Source of the DNA: Plotosus lineatus
Lineage: Eukaryota; Chordata; Actinopteri; Siluriformes; Plotosidae
Direction of reading: 5' to 3'
Assembly: GCA_024760905.1 (NCBI GenBank)
Contig: CM045734.1
Location: 124,001 to 188,000 of the forward strand
DNA: 64,000 nucleotides
Notes under the pieces: generated by a model
Databases searched by the model: none
Told to the model about the DNA's origin: nothing
What the model saw: only the letters and a program-made list of their open reading frames with translations
Part shown: positions 31,640-43,572 of the stretch, piece by piece
Numbering within the stretch: the stretch's first letter is position 1
Layout of the letters: each line of letters opens with the position of its first letter
Made by a program: the position numbers and the translations under genes

Positions 31640-34058
31640 TTTCCCTTCAGGGGTCGCCACAGCAAACCATCCACCTCCATCTCACCCGATCCTCTGCATC
31701 TTCCACTCTTACACCAACGACCTTCATGTCTTCCTTCACCCCATCCACGAGTCATCTCTTTTGTCTTCCTCTGGGCCTTCCGCCTGGTAGTTCCAACCTC
31801 AGCATCCGACTACCAATAGTCCATGGAGATTCTTGTCTAACCTCGTCTGTTAGCCTGTCCATCACCATAGCAAACAAGAACGGGCTGAGAGCTGACCCTT
31901 GATGCAGTCCCACCTCCACCTTGAACTCTTCTGTCACACCGACAGCACACCTCACCACTGTCTTACATCTCTCATACATGTCCTGCACCACTCTAACATA
32001 CTTCTCTGTCACTCCAGACTTCCTCATACAATACCACAGTTCTTCTCTCGGCACCCTGTCATATGCTTTCTCCAGATCCACAAAGGCACAATGCAGCTCC
32101 TTCTGACCTTCTCTGTACTTCTCTATTAACATCCTCAAAGCAAACACTGCATCTGTGGTGCTCTTTCTTGGCATGAAACCAAACTGTTGTTCACAAATGC
32201 TGACCTCTGCCCTTAGTCTTGCTTCCACTATTCTTTCCCATAGCTTCATTGTATGGCTCATCAACTTTATCCCTCTGTAGTTGCCACAACTCTGTACATC
32301 TCCCTTGTTCTTAAAAATGGGCACAAGTACACTTCTCCTCCATTCCTCTGGCATCTGCTCACTTTCTAAGACCTTGTTGAATATTCTTGTCAGAAAATCT
32401 ACTGCTCCCTCCCCTAGACACTTCCATACCTCAACTGGTATGTCATCAGGGCCAACTGCCTTTCCACTCTTCATCCTCTTCAATGCCCTCCTCACTTCTC
32501 CCTTACTAATCTTTGCGACTTCCTGCTCCTCAACGGTCACCCCTTCTACTCTTTTTTCTCTCTCATTTTCTTAATTCATCAGCTCTTCAAAGTACTCTTT
32601 CCATCTTCCCAGCACACTTCTGTCATCAGTCAGTACATTTCCCTCTCTGTCCTTTATCACTCTAACTTGCTGCACGTCTTTCCCATCTCTATTTCTCTGC
32701 TGTGCTAACCTGTATAGATCATTTTCTCTCTCCTTACTGTTCAACCTATCATACAGGTCATCATACGCCCTCTGTTTGGCCTCTGACACTGCTACCTTCG
32801 CCTTACGCTGTGTCTCCCTGTACTCCTGTTTACTCTCTTCGGTCCTCTCAATGTCCCACTTCTTCTTGGCTAACCTCTTCTTTTGTACACACTCCTGCAC
32901 TTCCTCATTCCACCACCAAGTTTCCTTATTTACTTTCCTTCCAGAGGACACACCAAGTACTCTCCTACCAGTCTCCCTGATCACATTGGCTGTGGTTGTC
33001 CAGTCCTCTGGAAGCACTTCCTGACTACCCAAAGCCTGTTTCAACTCCTCCTTGAAGACAACACGACACTCTTCCTTTTTCAGCTTCCACCACTTTGTCT
33101 TCTGCTCTGCCTTTGCCTTTTTCACCTTTCTCACCATCAGTGTCATCCTGCACACCACCATCCTATGCTGTTTGGCAACACTCTCACCCACTACTACTTT
33201 GCAGTCACTGACTTCCTTCAAATTACATCGCCTACACAAGATGTAGTCTACCTGTGTGCTCTTACCTCCGCTTTCATAAGTCACCCTATGCTTCTGTTTC
33301 TTCTTGAAGAAAGTATTCACCACAGCCATTTCCATCCTTTTTGCAAAATCGATCAACATCTGTCCTTCTGTGTTCCTGTCCTGGATATCAAACCTGCCCA
33401 TCACTTCCTCGTCCCCTCTGTTGCCTGCACCAACATGTCCATTGAAGTCTGCCCCAATGACCACTCTTTCACCTCTGGGGGTACTCTGCATCACTTCATC
33501 TAACTCACTCCAGAATCTCTCCTTCTCTTCTAGCTCACATCCTGCCTGTGGGGCATAAGCACTAACAACATTGACCATCACGCCTTCAATTTCTAACTTG
33601 AGACTCATCACTCTGTCTGACAGTCTTTTCACTTCTAGAACATTCCTGACAAACCCCTCCTTCAAGATGACTCCTACTCCATTTCTCTTCCCATCCACAC
33701 CATTATAAAACAGTTTAAACCCTGCTCCTAAGCTTTTAGCCTTTCTACCTTTCCACCTTGTCTCCTGAACACACAGTATGTCCACCTTCCTCCTCTGCAT
33801 CATGTCAGCCAGCTCCCTATCTTTTCCTTGCATAGTTCCAACATTCAAAGTCCCTACTCTCAGTCCGAGGCTCACGCATTTCCTCTTCTCTCTCTGCCTA
33901 CGGACACGCCTCCCGCCTCTCCTTCTTCGACGTCTTCGACCAACAGTAATCCAATTTCCATCAGCACCCTGTTGGTTGACAGCACTGATGGCGGTCGTTG
34001 TTAACCCGGGCCTCGACCGATCCGGTATGAATTCTGTATTGATCATTTGCATTTTTTT
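31640..34058 (-). mobile_element. RTE-clade LINE with endonuclease and RT, internally deleted
   Basis: 33,800-32,571 (minus) encodes an apurinic-like endonuclease: LRVGTLNVGTMQGK, VQETRWKG, VVSAYAPQAG, IGADFNGHVG and STQVDYIL. RT follows (AKQRAYDDLY, VPIFKNKGDVQ, FVDLEKAYDRVP, LHQGSALSPFLF). A stop near 32,570 splits the ORF. After ESPWT the frame jumps to IGSRMLRLELPGG, deleting the FADD active site and about 590 bases relative to the copy at 16,768. The 3' tail is near 31,640. It lies between two copies of the AT-rich block. Confidence 0.9.
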
Positions 34059-34061
34059 TTT

Positions 34062-35180
34062 TATTCAATAGACAGTCTTACTCATTAATACAGTACTAAT
34101 GTAGTAAAATGTAGTAATGATGAAGAAAATATTAACTTTTTTCTGTGATATTTACTGCTAATAAAATATAAACATTATACATCACATATATGTAATATTA
34201 TGCTACATGCTACACATGCTACACATGCAACAGAACATAAAATCTCACACACAAACATTCTTAACATTACCTTCGGATCAGGACTGGAATATAAACTGAA
34301 AAACAAGTATCCGGAATACTAAAGCAGATTCCATTCTGATGATTACCTATTTTTCATTCACTTCCTTAGCACTTCCACAAAAACTTGATGTTACACTAGC
34401 TCTGATTGATATGTAGCAGACTATACTTACTGCAGCATAACTTTTTCCTTCCTGAATCATATCAAGCAGTTCTACTTACCTTTTTCTGATCCTTTGTCGC
34501 CTTACCCGAAGCCTGAGAAGGTGCACAGAGTTTTGGTAGCATGAATGAGCTGAATTATAATTAATATCACACATAAAAAAAAGCACATGTGCACAAAGTG
34601 GGCACGAAAAATAAAAAAGCACCATCTCAAATAAAAAAGCACCATCTCAATCAACCGGAAGGAGGGAGCACAGCCATTGGCTGAATTTGAATCACGTGAC
34701 AGTTACTCTGCAATCAAATACGGGTGGGAGTAGGAGTGGGCGTGGGGGTGTGGGCGGGAATAAACAGGAAGAGTCAAATCCCTACTTCATAGATTTTACA
34801 TTCATTCATTCATTTATTTTATGTATTTATTTATTTATTACTATGATATATATACTATGATATATTATATGTATATATATAATATATATTAAAAAAAAAA
34901 TTGTATCTTAGACAACCTTGTGGGGTCTTGAACTCTGATCTTCCGATTGGCAGTCCAGTGCCTTATCCACAAGACTGTCGAGGACCCATGCAAGTCATGA
35001 CAAAAAGTACTACTTTATTATTATTTTATTTATTAAAAAAATAAAAAATAAAAAAATAAAAATATATATTTGCATCCACACACATATTAAGGATACATGA
35101 TATATTTATTTTTATTTATGTAAACAATACCATAAAACAATTATATATGCGTATATTTTTTATTATTAATTCAATGTTAT
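34062..35180. repeat. AT-rich duplicated block 2, with tRNA-like SINE
   Basis: This repeats 19,330-19,358 joined to 30,529-31,640, without ERV2, so it shows the pre-insertion sequence ATACAGTACTAATG. It includes the same SINE (about 34,903-34,990, minus strand) and a small duplication AAATAAAAAAGCACCATCTC at about 34,610-34,648. No gene is seen. Confidence 0.8.
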
Positions 35181-35182
35181 TT

Positions 35183-35470
35183 ATTATTGATCATCTTCTT
35201 CTTTACCTTTTGGCTTTTCCCTTCAGGGGTCACCACAGCAAACCATCCACCTCCATCTCACCCGATCCTCTGCATCTTCCACTCTTACACCAACGACCTT
35301 CATGTCTTCCTTCACCCCATCCACGAGTCATCTCTTTTGTCTTCCTCTGGGCCTTCTGCCTGGTAGTTCCAACCTCAGCATCCGACTACCAATATATTCA
35401 CTTTCCCTCCTCTGTACATGTCCAAACCATCTCAATCTAGCCTCTCTGACTTTGTCTCCAAAACCTGTTA
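35183..35470 (-). mobile_element. RTE LINE 3' fragment
   Basis: The minus-strand frame GDKVREARLRWFGHVQRR to LPGRRPRGRQKR plus 3' tail, the last ~290 bp of the LINE, at the same position relative to block 2 as the LINE at 31,640 is to block 1. Confidence 0.85.
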
Positions 35471-35909
35471 CAAGCCTGAGAAGTTGCACAGCGTTTGTTT
35501 TTATTTTGTGTTTGAAATGTATCAAAACAAGAAATCCAGTCTGATAAGGGGTCGAAGCTGACAAGATTAAGGGTTCTGAATTATGCTCGACTGTTATGAT
35601 GTTTCAACATGTTGAGAGCAGGTCTTCCACCCCCCCCATCCCCCATCCCGACCTTGGGATCGATTAACTCGTGTCTTACCTCCAGGTCACCCCTTTCCTG
35701 TCTATAGATTGAGGCATGTAAAAGGATACTAATAATACAAATAATAATACGAACAACAACAATAATTGTTGTCATAATACTGTTTATTGAACATGATCAG
35801 ATATGAGATACTAATATAGTATATATTGATGTCAAAATATTTTGAGCAAGTGCAAAAAAACAAACAAAAAAAACAACCCCAAAAAAACCCCGCATCCACC
35901 CACACAGAG

Positions 35910-35910
<1 letters not shown>
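35471..35910. repeat. duplicated noncoding sequence
   Basis: 35,500-35,840 closely matches 54,590-54,930 (GATAAGGGGTCGAAGCTGACAA and flanks). It contains ACAACAATAATTGTTG palindromic sequence. I see no coding signal. Confidence 0.6.
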
Positions 35911-35948
<38 letters not shown>

Positions 35949-35974
35949 GTGTACAAGACATTCATGAACAAGAG

Positions 35975-36004
<30 letters not shown>
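35911..36004 (+). repeat. two (CA)n tracts in a short duplication
   Basis: The unit GAGCCACACA...(CA)n...CTGTACAAGACATTCATGA is duplicated (35,906 and 35,970). Confidence 0.9.
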
Positions 36005-36009
<5 letters not shown>

Positions 36010-36011
36010 GT

Positions 36012-36300
36012 ACAAGACATTCATGAGGCCAGCAGTTTAGAAACAGTGGCACTGAGGAAAAGATAGGAGGCAGAGCTGGAGGTAGCAGAGATGAAAATGT
36101 CAAGGTTCTCTTGGGAGTAGAACTACCATGCAGAAGGCCGAGAGGAAGACCAAAGAAGAGATTCATGGATGTGGTGATGGAGGACAGTAAGGTCGTTGGC
36201 GTGTGAGAAGAAGATACAAAGGACAGGGTGAGATGGAGGCAGATGATTTGCTGTGGCGACCTCTGCAAGGAACAGCCGAAAGGAAAAGAAGAAGAACCAG
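36012..36300 (+). mobile_element. RTE LINE 3' end, internally deleted
   Basis: From AGACATTCATGAGGCCAGCAG to GCTGTGGCGACCTCTGCAAGG...GAAGAAG it matches the last part of the LINE at 18,090-18,535, with one internal deletion. Confidence 0.8.
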
Positions 36301-37090
36301 GATTAGTGTAGTTGAAATCAAGGAGAGCTCAAAAAGTTTCGTGAAACTCATTTCCAACGGGGTCCTTACAATCACAAACAAACAAACAAAGGTCATGTAA
36401 GGCAATACATATAGTATAATACTGGTAAATAAAAAGTTACATGGAAGTCACTTATTAAATTATGGAACTGGAAATGAAGACACATCCTCTTCTCTGGCTT
36501 TATCATCTTTTTTTTTGGTAGATATTTGAAGATGGGCTTGACTGAACATTCAGAGGCAGACTGTTCCAGTCTTTTATACACTGTATATAAAAAGTATTGG
36601 AAAGTGCATTTATAACATTTGGAAAATAAAACCCACACATAATATTTCTTGTATTTATGAACATGAATATTAACTAGTCTTTTAAAATTGTTGCATAAAT
36701 ATTCAGGTACAGTATTGTTAAAAATGTTTTCATTAAGTTTAATCTTAATTGACTCTGGCGGTATTTTAAAATCAGCCATCCGAGGTCTTTTAATTCGTTA
36801 TAACCTACTCACATTCTAGGCCGCATTGTAGATATTAACCTGATATCTTTATTTTGTCCAATTTGTAACTTATTTTTTAATGGTTTAGGTAGAGCATTGT
36901 ACCAGGCTGTTGATGCATATTCCATATCACACATATGTAATCTGTAAGAGGGCTATTAAGTTACATTTTCTTATCAGAATCTTTTTTTTTCTAAAAATTA
37001 CTCAAGTAATCTTATTTCATTTTAATCTTACCTCTTCTTGTTCAATCAACATGAAATTAAGTGCAGAAGGTGAAAAAAAAAAAATCCTTG
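36301..37090 (-). mobile_element. CR1/L2-like LINE 3' remnant
   Basis: In reverse orientation it resembles 63,130-63,900 (AGACTGGAACAGTCTGCCTC at about 36,560-36,580 on the minus strand). Frames are broken. Its right end is fused to exon f of gene copy B at about 37,107. Confidence 0.55.
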
Positions 37091-38482
37091 ACACAGACAC
37101 AATGTTCCTATGACACTATGAACGGGCTTCCCAGTCGAAGAAATGAAAAAATTGTCAGTTTCGCTTCTGAGGTATCCCGGACGAATGTGTTCGTAGTATG
37201 CTTGAAACCACTTGGGGGACAAAAGAGACAATTTCTTGACTGTAAAATAGTGTAAGCAGTTGAAAAATCGCTTTCACAATGAGACATAAGTGGTGAGCAT
37301 ATTTAGCTGTTAAAGAACTTACAGCTTCCTCCTCCTGGGTCAGGGCAAATGTGGCCACCTGCATAGTTGCCGTCTTATTTTGGCTGACGCCGATCACCAC
37401 CCTTGCGTTTTTGTGCTTTCTGTTCACCCACTCTTTTGTCTGGAAAAGAATGGAAGTGGAGGGAAATGTATGAATTAATTATTTTTCATAAAGACATTTC
37501 AACATGTGAAAAAAAAAAAAAAAACCCCAGATAAAATAGCACGAGCTAAAAAACAAATTTCCTCAGGCTATTAAAATAGATGCACTCACCGTCATGCCTT
37601 CCACAGCTCCGGGGCGTTGAAAATGTTTCAACACCAGGAGAGCTTCGCAGTAGTAGCGATAGGTGGTCTTCTCTGACTCGGAGACCTCAAGGTTGGTGAT
37701 GAATTTCCCGAATGTAAGGAGCATGTCGTGTTTGGCCACCCTCAGAATCTTCTGGCAGTCCCTGACACTCCGTGTTCCTTCCATCAGCCCTTCATATCTA
37801 GATTTGATTTCATTAAAAAAATAAATAAATGAATAAAAAAACCACATTTACGATTGTAGTCATAAACAGAAAAAGGGCAATACAAAACGCATAGAAAAGG
37901 CAAAGATTTGCCTCGTTTTGCAGACGTCCTTCGAATAAGACTTCGAGACGGGCTTTTTCATCATCTGTAGAAATTCCTTGAAGGCCTGGAGGTTGTCACG
38001 GAGGTCTTTGTCTGCCATCGTCAGGTCCAGCCTACTTTTCAAGTAGTCGACAAACCTGATCATATTCTTTAAATAGTTTAATACTGTGGCTGCACTCATT
38101 TCTGTGCGGCGGAGGCTGCTGAGGTACTCCCGTGATTGTTGGCTCTTACTTAAGAAGTCCATTCTCAGTTCATCCCCGGTCGGCTGCAGGTACCGCAGGA
38201 AACGTGACACATTGTCGACCTTTGAATAAGGATAACGAGAAAGAAATATTAATATTAGCATCGCACCAAATAACAGGACGTGTGTGACTGGTTCCGAAAA
38301 ACCATTCATGATGACATATCACCTCCTGTTGGCAATTGTGGACACCCAGGGTCTCACGTAGATACTTTTTAAAGTCCAAGAGGAGCACAGTGTCATCGCT
38401 GAATTTATCATATAGACCAGCCTCCTTCATCTTCATGCGTACAGAGGTGGTTGGGATGGGAAGTGTCCTGTAAAACAATGAG

Positions 38483-38485
<3 letters not shown>

Positions 38486-38557
<72 letters not shown>

Positions 38558-38570
38558 CAGAGAGACAGAG
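38486..38570 (+). repeat. (AG)n and (ACAG)n microsatellite
   Basis: About 22 AG repeats followed by six or seven ACAG units, just upstream of exon b's acceptor in copy B. The same place in copy C has only a short GAGAGA tract. Confidence 0.95.
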
Positions 38571-38595
38571 ATTAAAAATTACATTATAATAAATG

Positions 38596-38752
38596 CTTTG
38601 GGGCATTGGTGGCCTGCTGGTAAAGGTGCTGGATCACTGAGACTAAGGTTAGAGGTTCAAGCCCCATTCTCCAAGGTTGTCACTGTTCCCCCGGTGCTCC
38701 TAACTGGCTTGTGAAAGGCCGGCAACTTGGAAATATCACCGACACGTACTTA
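38596..38752 (+). mobile_element. tRNA-derived SINE in intron a-b (copy B)
   Basis: The head GGCATTGGTGGCCTGCTGGTAAAGG and B box GGTTCAAGCCC look like a tRNA-derived promoter, and the tail ends at CTTGGAAATATCACCG. An orthologous copy sits in the same intron at 58,505-58,655, so insertion preceded duplication. Confidence 0.75.
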
Positions 38753-39239
38753 CTTTTTCCAGGAAGGATCTCTGAGCCCAACGTCCTGATTCGAGGAGGA
38801 AGGAGAGTCACTGGGCTGGGACCCCTGTGGGTCCACACAAGCAGAGCTGGAGGTGGTAGCAATAGTATGCGTGGCACTGGCGGCACCAGCATCGGTTACA
38901 GTAGCATAGGTGTTACCGGTGGTGTCAGGCTCAGGGTCAGTCAGGAGCATATCTGACTCACGGGGCCCATTGAGAATGAAAAAGCCACGCTGTACGAGCT
39001 TCTTCAGAAAGGCAATGCGGCCGGGCCGGTGGGGTATGTCATTCACCAGATCCTTGTAATCCCAGGTCCGGCCGTACCTGACCCATCGTTTGGTTGATGC
39101 CTTAGCTTTGCTCACCTCCATCGTGATTTCTTCTGGTGTGCTGCCTTTCATACACCCCTTCATCAGATGGACCGAAATTCTGTCCTGGGGTTTGTAGCAC
39201 CTTAAGCAGTGAACGTAGTTGCGCTCAGGGATCCTAAAA

Positions 39240-40306
39240 GAGAACGACAACAACATGATCAGGTCATGGGTTCAAACCCATTAAACAAATGTATGTATTA
39301 AAGGACTAGATAGAAACACGTATGGATACAGTACTAGATAAAATAAAATGAGGTAACAACTTGTTATAAGCCTGACAGCTTTATTTTTTACAATTTTGGA
39401 ACTTATTTTTTATTGACACTTATGTTATATGTACTTGGGCTATTAAGTTACATTTTCTGAACAGAATCCATTACTTTTCTGAAGCTTCCTCAAGTAATCT
39501 CATTTACTTTTTGTCTCACCTCTTCTCAGCTTCTCCAGCCATCATGGAATGAAGTGCAAAAGAGTAAAAACTCCAAGTGACCTTAACACAGACACGTTCC
39601 AGGTAAAGATAAAACGGGGAGTGGACAAACACAGAATTTATTTTTTCTCTGTTATGAGGATTGGCTCAACCCCCGAATGACACACCCAAACCCCTCATTT
39701 ACATGCACCTACACCCCATGTGGTAAGTGACATGGCTCCTCTTTGATGTCAGGTTTGCTGCACTGTGTGTGTGTGTGTGTATCTGGGGTTGGGGGTGGGG
39801 GCTTACTTACCATTAGGCCAGGATGGCCCTGGATGGCTGAGTGTGTGTATCTGTATAATATATATAAATATAAATATATCATATAAATATATAATAATAA
39901 TAATAAATGCATAAATATATATAATATATAATAGAAGAAAATAATTTATATAATAAATATATAATAAATAATAATAATAATATAATAATAATAATATAAT
40001 AATAATAATAATAATAAAATTTTATTATATCATAAATATAATAAAAACAATATGTATATATATAAAATATGTGAATTTATGCAACCATTATACCAACAAT
40101 ACAATTGTTAGTTTAATTGTTTAATTGTTCGTTAGTAAAAGTATGTTGGAATTTATGCAACCATTATACGCAGTGATAATTTCAAGTTATTATTGCATAA
40201 GCACTTGTTTGTGTAGCTCTATCTGGGGAAAGGAAATGCACCTTATCTATTATGAGGTGGTCGTCTCTCTTCCCGGTTCCTGGCTCCCATTGTTGCATAC
40301 AGCTTA
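39240..40306. other. noncoding, AT-rich region between gene pieces (copy B)
   Basis: It contains LINE-like remnants (39,400-39,620, resembling 59,280-59,500), a (TG)n run near 39,765-39,780 and an (ATA)n-rich stretch at 39,860-40,080. No gene is seen. Confidence 0.6.
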
Positions 40307-40633
40307 CAAATCCGGCAACAAAATACTTGTAAGCTTCCACTGATTTGTAAGCTTTTAACTCTTTGCCAGTAAATGGCGAAATGGAGACGGACCGTGGACA
40401 AGATATGTACAAAGATCCAAGTAGGCAAAAGCAGGAAGGGAAGAATGGTCGCATTTTAACATATTCCTAAACATTGACTGCGGCATTAGATATGGATCTG
40501 CAATCCCCAGCTTCTTTATTTTACTCCGATAGCTTGCCCTCTGGTCACCCATCAGATGATTGACAACGTCTGAGAATATTAAAGTGTCATTGCTTTTGTC
40601 TTCGACACTCGCATATTTTGCTTTCGCGGTCAT
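40307..40633 (-). pseudogene. SWIM/YqaJ-type first exon, copy B (uninterrupted)
   Basis: ATG at 40,633 opens MTAKAKYASVEDKSNDTLIF, open for 92 codons to a stop at 40,355. After an 8-base micro-duplication (CCATTTCGCCATTT) the shifted frame reads FTGKELKAYKSVEAYKYFVAGF to a GTAAGC donor below 40,307. This copy has no Tigger element, so it shows the empty target site. It resembles the region preceding the SWIM finger of fish YqaJ-type proteins; that is a pattern-based guess. Confidence 0.55.
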
Positions 40634-40665
40634 TATCGGTTGTTGTTGAAGCCATGCTTAGTGAA

Positions 40666-40667
<2 letters not shown>

Positions 40668-40706
<39 letters not shown>
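40668..40706 (+). repeat. (TG)n microsatellite
   Basis: About 19 TG repeats at the paralogous position of the (CA)n at 13,157. Confidence 0.95.
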
Positions 40707-40708
<2 letters not shown>

Positions 40709-40734
40709 CTGGATCACACTTGCCGTCCAAGATG

Positions 40735-41078
40735 GCACATGAAGGTACCTCAATATGCTTGTGGGCTTGATCGGGGTCACTGTCCGAGGACTTGTTCGGT
40801 GAGGAGAAGCTGTAAAATTAGGGAAAGTAAGGGTTAAAATTGTACAACTTGGTAATAATACATAAAATATGATTGTGACGTATGGCTGCCTTGAGATAAT
40901 GAGGAGACCTACCCTCCCTGGGTGTCCAGTAGTGTCGCCGTTTGGACAGTGTAGTGTAGCTGCTCGGCCACAGCAGAAGAATGGGCTGCGTCTCTGTGAA
41001 GAGCAACGCTGCCCTAATCTCCACTGCCCTTCGCACCTCCTGACTGTTGGCCGGTTTGACGATTCAGCTGCAAGAAGA
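40735..41078 (-). pseudogene. exons g' and h' (copy B), with internal deletions
   Basis: Exon h' starts at the acceptor at about 40,811. Exon g' spans about 40,916-41,069 and lacks two short segments relative to 61,522-61,719, including part of the HS...Y catalytic region. It has the same diverged acceptor region (CTGAATCGTC) as the other g' copies. Confidence 0.7.
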
Positions 41079-41089
41079 CAAAGTGACAT

Positions 41090-42034
41090 GAAATGTTATT
41101 AGCGATACGATTGCACCGTGTAAAAAAAAAAATTCTCAACATAGCCTTGTCGATTTTGTTTCTGGCTGCTTGTGAATAAGACAACCTTGAATCTTGAAAA
41201 CAAAAATGTTCAATCAATGATAGTTATGAACAATTTTTGTGTGTGTTTTCAAGGTTCAAAATAATTCGTTTTAAATCAGTTAACTGCAGATGGCGTCCCT
41301 CACTGCATGTGGTGGAGGTTCGTGTAAATGAACCATTGCAATAAAATGCTGTTCTAACTTGAATAGGACTTGAAGTCACCCACGTAAATAGGTTTCAGGA
41401 GGGGTTTGGAGATAGGAGCCTCCTTTGGGGGTCGAGCCAATCCTCATCAAAAGGACTGTGTTTCTTCCCTCCATTTCCACCTTAATCTTCAACAGGAACA
41501 TTGTGTCTTTGTCGAGGATGTTTTTTTGTTTTTTTGTTTTTACTCTTTTGCACTTCATTTCATGTTGGCTGAAAGAGCTCGGAAGAGGTAAGATAAAAAT
41601 GAAATAAGATTACTTGAATAATTTTCAGAAAAATAATTGATTCTGATAAGAAAATTTAACATAATAGCCCTCGTACAGATAACATATGTATCAACATATT
41701 TTAAATTACTATTATATGCAGATGATAGTGTGTTCATTGTGTCAGCCAAAGATCCCAACAAAATATCATATGTACTTGGGAAGAACGTTGAATCATGTTA
41801 TAACTGGTGAACAGATAACAAACTGTCAGTATATTTTGGTAAAACAATGCCCACTGTATGGGTAAAAAAATAAATTAAAACATGTTAGGAACTTTGAAAT
41901 CAATTGTACTGGTCATAAAATCCGATCAACAAACATGTTAATACTTAGACATCTTAATAGATCGAGACTTGTCAGGCATTATTATAGTTGAGTCATTAAT
42001 TTAAATATGTTCATCCAGATTGAAAGTTCTATAC
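41090..42034 (+). mobile_element. CR1/L2-like LINE remnant (left part)
   Basis: From about 41,600 it encodes the YADDSVFIV region (about 41,718) and the following segments on the plus strand, matching 62,280-62,690. It is interrupted by an hAT element at 42,035 and continues at 42,878. The first 500 bases are noncoding sequence shared with 61,750-62,280. Confidence 0.6.
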
Positions 42035-42561
42035 CAGTGGTTCTTAACCTGGGTTCGATCGAACCCTAAGGGTTCGGTGAGTCAGTCTCAGGGGTTCAGC
42101 GGAGGTCAAGACACACACCCGACTCATATTCATGACGACACGCCCTGCTTGGCCATCAGTAGTTGCAGGTGATCACGCTACATTGCTTGGACAATCTGTG
42201 CTGCAGGAAATTTGGTGTGCTCAGTAGTTGATTTGTTGTGATGGTGCGTCGTGTGATTTCTTTCTTAATGTTTTAATCCATACTATGTTGAGCAAAAAAA
42301 GAAAGCGGTCAGACGAATATGTACAACATGGATTCACATATATAACGGAACGTGATGCTAGTCAGCGTCCTATCTGCATGATTTGCGAAGTAGGATCAAC
42401 CCCCGCTGACTAACACATACGTACATGTATATGTGTATATAATATCAATAAATACATATTCAATACTATAAATGCTTATAATATTGATTAAACATTCAAA
42501 AATAACGCAGAAGATGTAAATAAAACAAATACACACACATACAGACACGCGCGCACACACA

Positions 42562-42611
<50 letters not shown>

Positions 42612-42869
42612 TGCACGTGCACGCACTCAGACGCGCACCTCACATAAAAATGTAAGTAGCTGTGATGGGGGAGTTCATGCATCTTATTGGTTTATTTCTT
42701 TGAATACAGTGATGTTACTGCTCGGTTCATTTTGGTGCCCCAGTAAAAACATATACCTATGTCCTGAATTTGAAAAAATCATATTTTATTTTTCAATAAA
42801 GGAGGGTTCAGTGAATAAGCATATGAAACTGGTGGGGTTCAGTCCCGACAACAAAGTTAAGAAACACTG
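42035..42869 (+). mobile_element. non-autonomous hAT element with 8-bp target duplication
   Basis: The terminal inverted repeats are CAGTGGTTCTTAAC and CAGTGTTTCTTAAC (from the other end). TTCTATAC is duplicated at 42,027-42,034 and 42,870-42,877. The paralogues at 11,780 and 62,683 keep the empty site (AGTTCTATACAGAC). A plus-strand frame at 42,285-42,413 (KKRKRSDEYVQHGFTYI then CMIC) resembles the N-terminus of ZBED-type hAT transposases, so it is a deletion derivative. A (CA)n tract lies at 42,533-42,609. Confidence 0.92.
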
Positions 42870-42877
42870 TTCTATAC

Positions 42878-43215
42878 AGACAAGACAGTGTACTGTCCTT
42901 AACAAAAAAAAGAAAAAGAAAGAAAGAAAAACACTTGTATTGTGTCATATGGAATATGCATCAATAGCCTGGTACAGTTTCTTTTGTTTCTTTTCGGCTT
43001 GTCCCGTTCTCGAGAGTCACCACAACGAATCATCTGATTCGCACGTTTAATTTGGCATGGGTTTTTACATCGGATGCCCTTCCTGTCACAAACCTTTTAG
43101 CAAGGGATAGAAACACGCTGACGGCTTTGCAGACTACTCTTTACGGAAGTCAGCAATGGTTCTTTTAGCTGCCTCTCACCATAGACAGTGAGAGACAAGG
43201 CACGTCTTTGATAAC
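42878..43215 (-). mobile_element. LINE continuation and truncated SINE
   Basis: 42,878-42,960 continues the LINE. From about 42,985 to 43,200 the SINE matches 62,787-63,050 in reverse orientation (GGGTTTTTACATCGGATGCCC) but loses its tRNA head. Confidence 0.65.
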
Positions 43216-43216
43216 A

Positions 43217-43330
43217 CAGTTAGCAGTGACACAGTTAGACAGTGACAACCCACGGAGAGTGGGGCTTGAACCTCCAACCTTAGGCTCAGTGATCCAGCAC
43301 CTTTACCAGCAGGTCACCACTGCCCCAAAG
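43217..43330 (-). mobile_element. second SINE fragment
   Basis: GGGGCTTGAACCTCCAACCTTAGGCTCAGTGATCC (sense on the minus strand) matches the SINE at about 18,960-19,085 and has a tRNA-like B box. Confidence 0.65.
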
Positions 43331-43399
43331 AAGTTATTATAATGTGATTTTTGTCTTTTTTGCTCTCTCTCTCGCTCTCTTTTTTTGCCATTGTTTTAC

Positions 43400-43572
43400 A
43401 GACTACATCCCACCCGACCACTTCTATACGCATAAAGACAAAGGAGGCCGGTCTATATGAGAAATTCTGCGATGACACTGTGCTCCTCTTGGACTGTAAT
43501 AAGTGAGACCCTGGGTGTCCGCAATTGCCAACAGAAGGTGATGTGTCATTATGAATGGTCATTTATGACAAT
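43400..43572 (+). pseudogene. exon b fragment (recombinase-SET gene)
   Basis: A TTTTACAG acceptor precedes KEAGLYEKFCDDTVLLLDCNK and a stop. It closely matches 19,115-19,270; both are followed by GAATGGTCATTTATGAC. ERV3 begins immediately after. Confidence 0.75.

Larger units (their letters stand above)
37107..39233 (-). pseudogene. recombinase-SET gene copy B (exons a-f)
   Basis: Exons: a 38,754-39,233 (zinc finger CLRC...HLMKGCMK), b 38,323-38,467, c 37,912-38,219 (core-binding domain VSRFLRYLQPTGDELRMDFL...), d 37,590-37,797 (Arg I in FQRPGAVEG), e 37,323-37,439 (HKT) and f from 37,210, cut at about 37,107 by fusion to LINE sequence. Exons a-e are fully open, with lengths 480/145/308/208/117 identical to copy C and phases that join. 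Exon c uses a GC donor (CGAG|GCAAAT). Exons g onward and SET are lost. A SINE and an (AG)n tract lie in intron a-b. Confidence 0.85.

Noticed and set aside
32281..33558. Plus-strand ORFs rich in Ser, Leu and His
   Set aside because: They are antisense shadows of the RTE endonuclease and RT frames.
42396..42682. Cys/Val-rich repeat proteins on the minus strand
   Set aside because: They are translations of a (CA)n microsatellite inside the hAT element.
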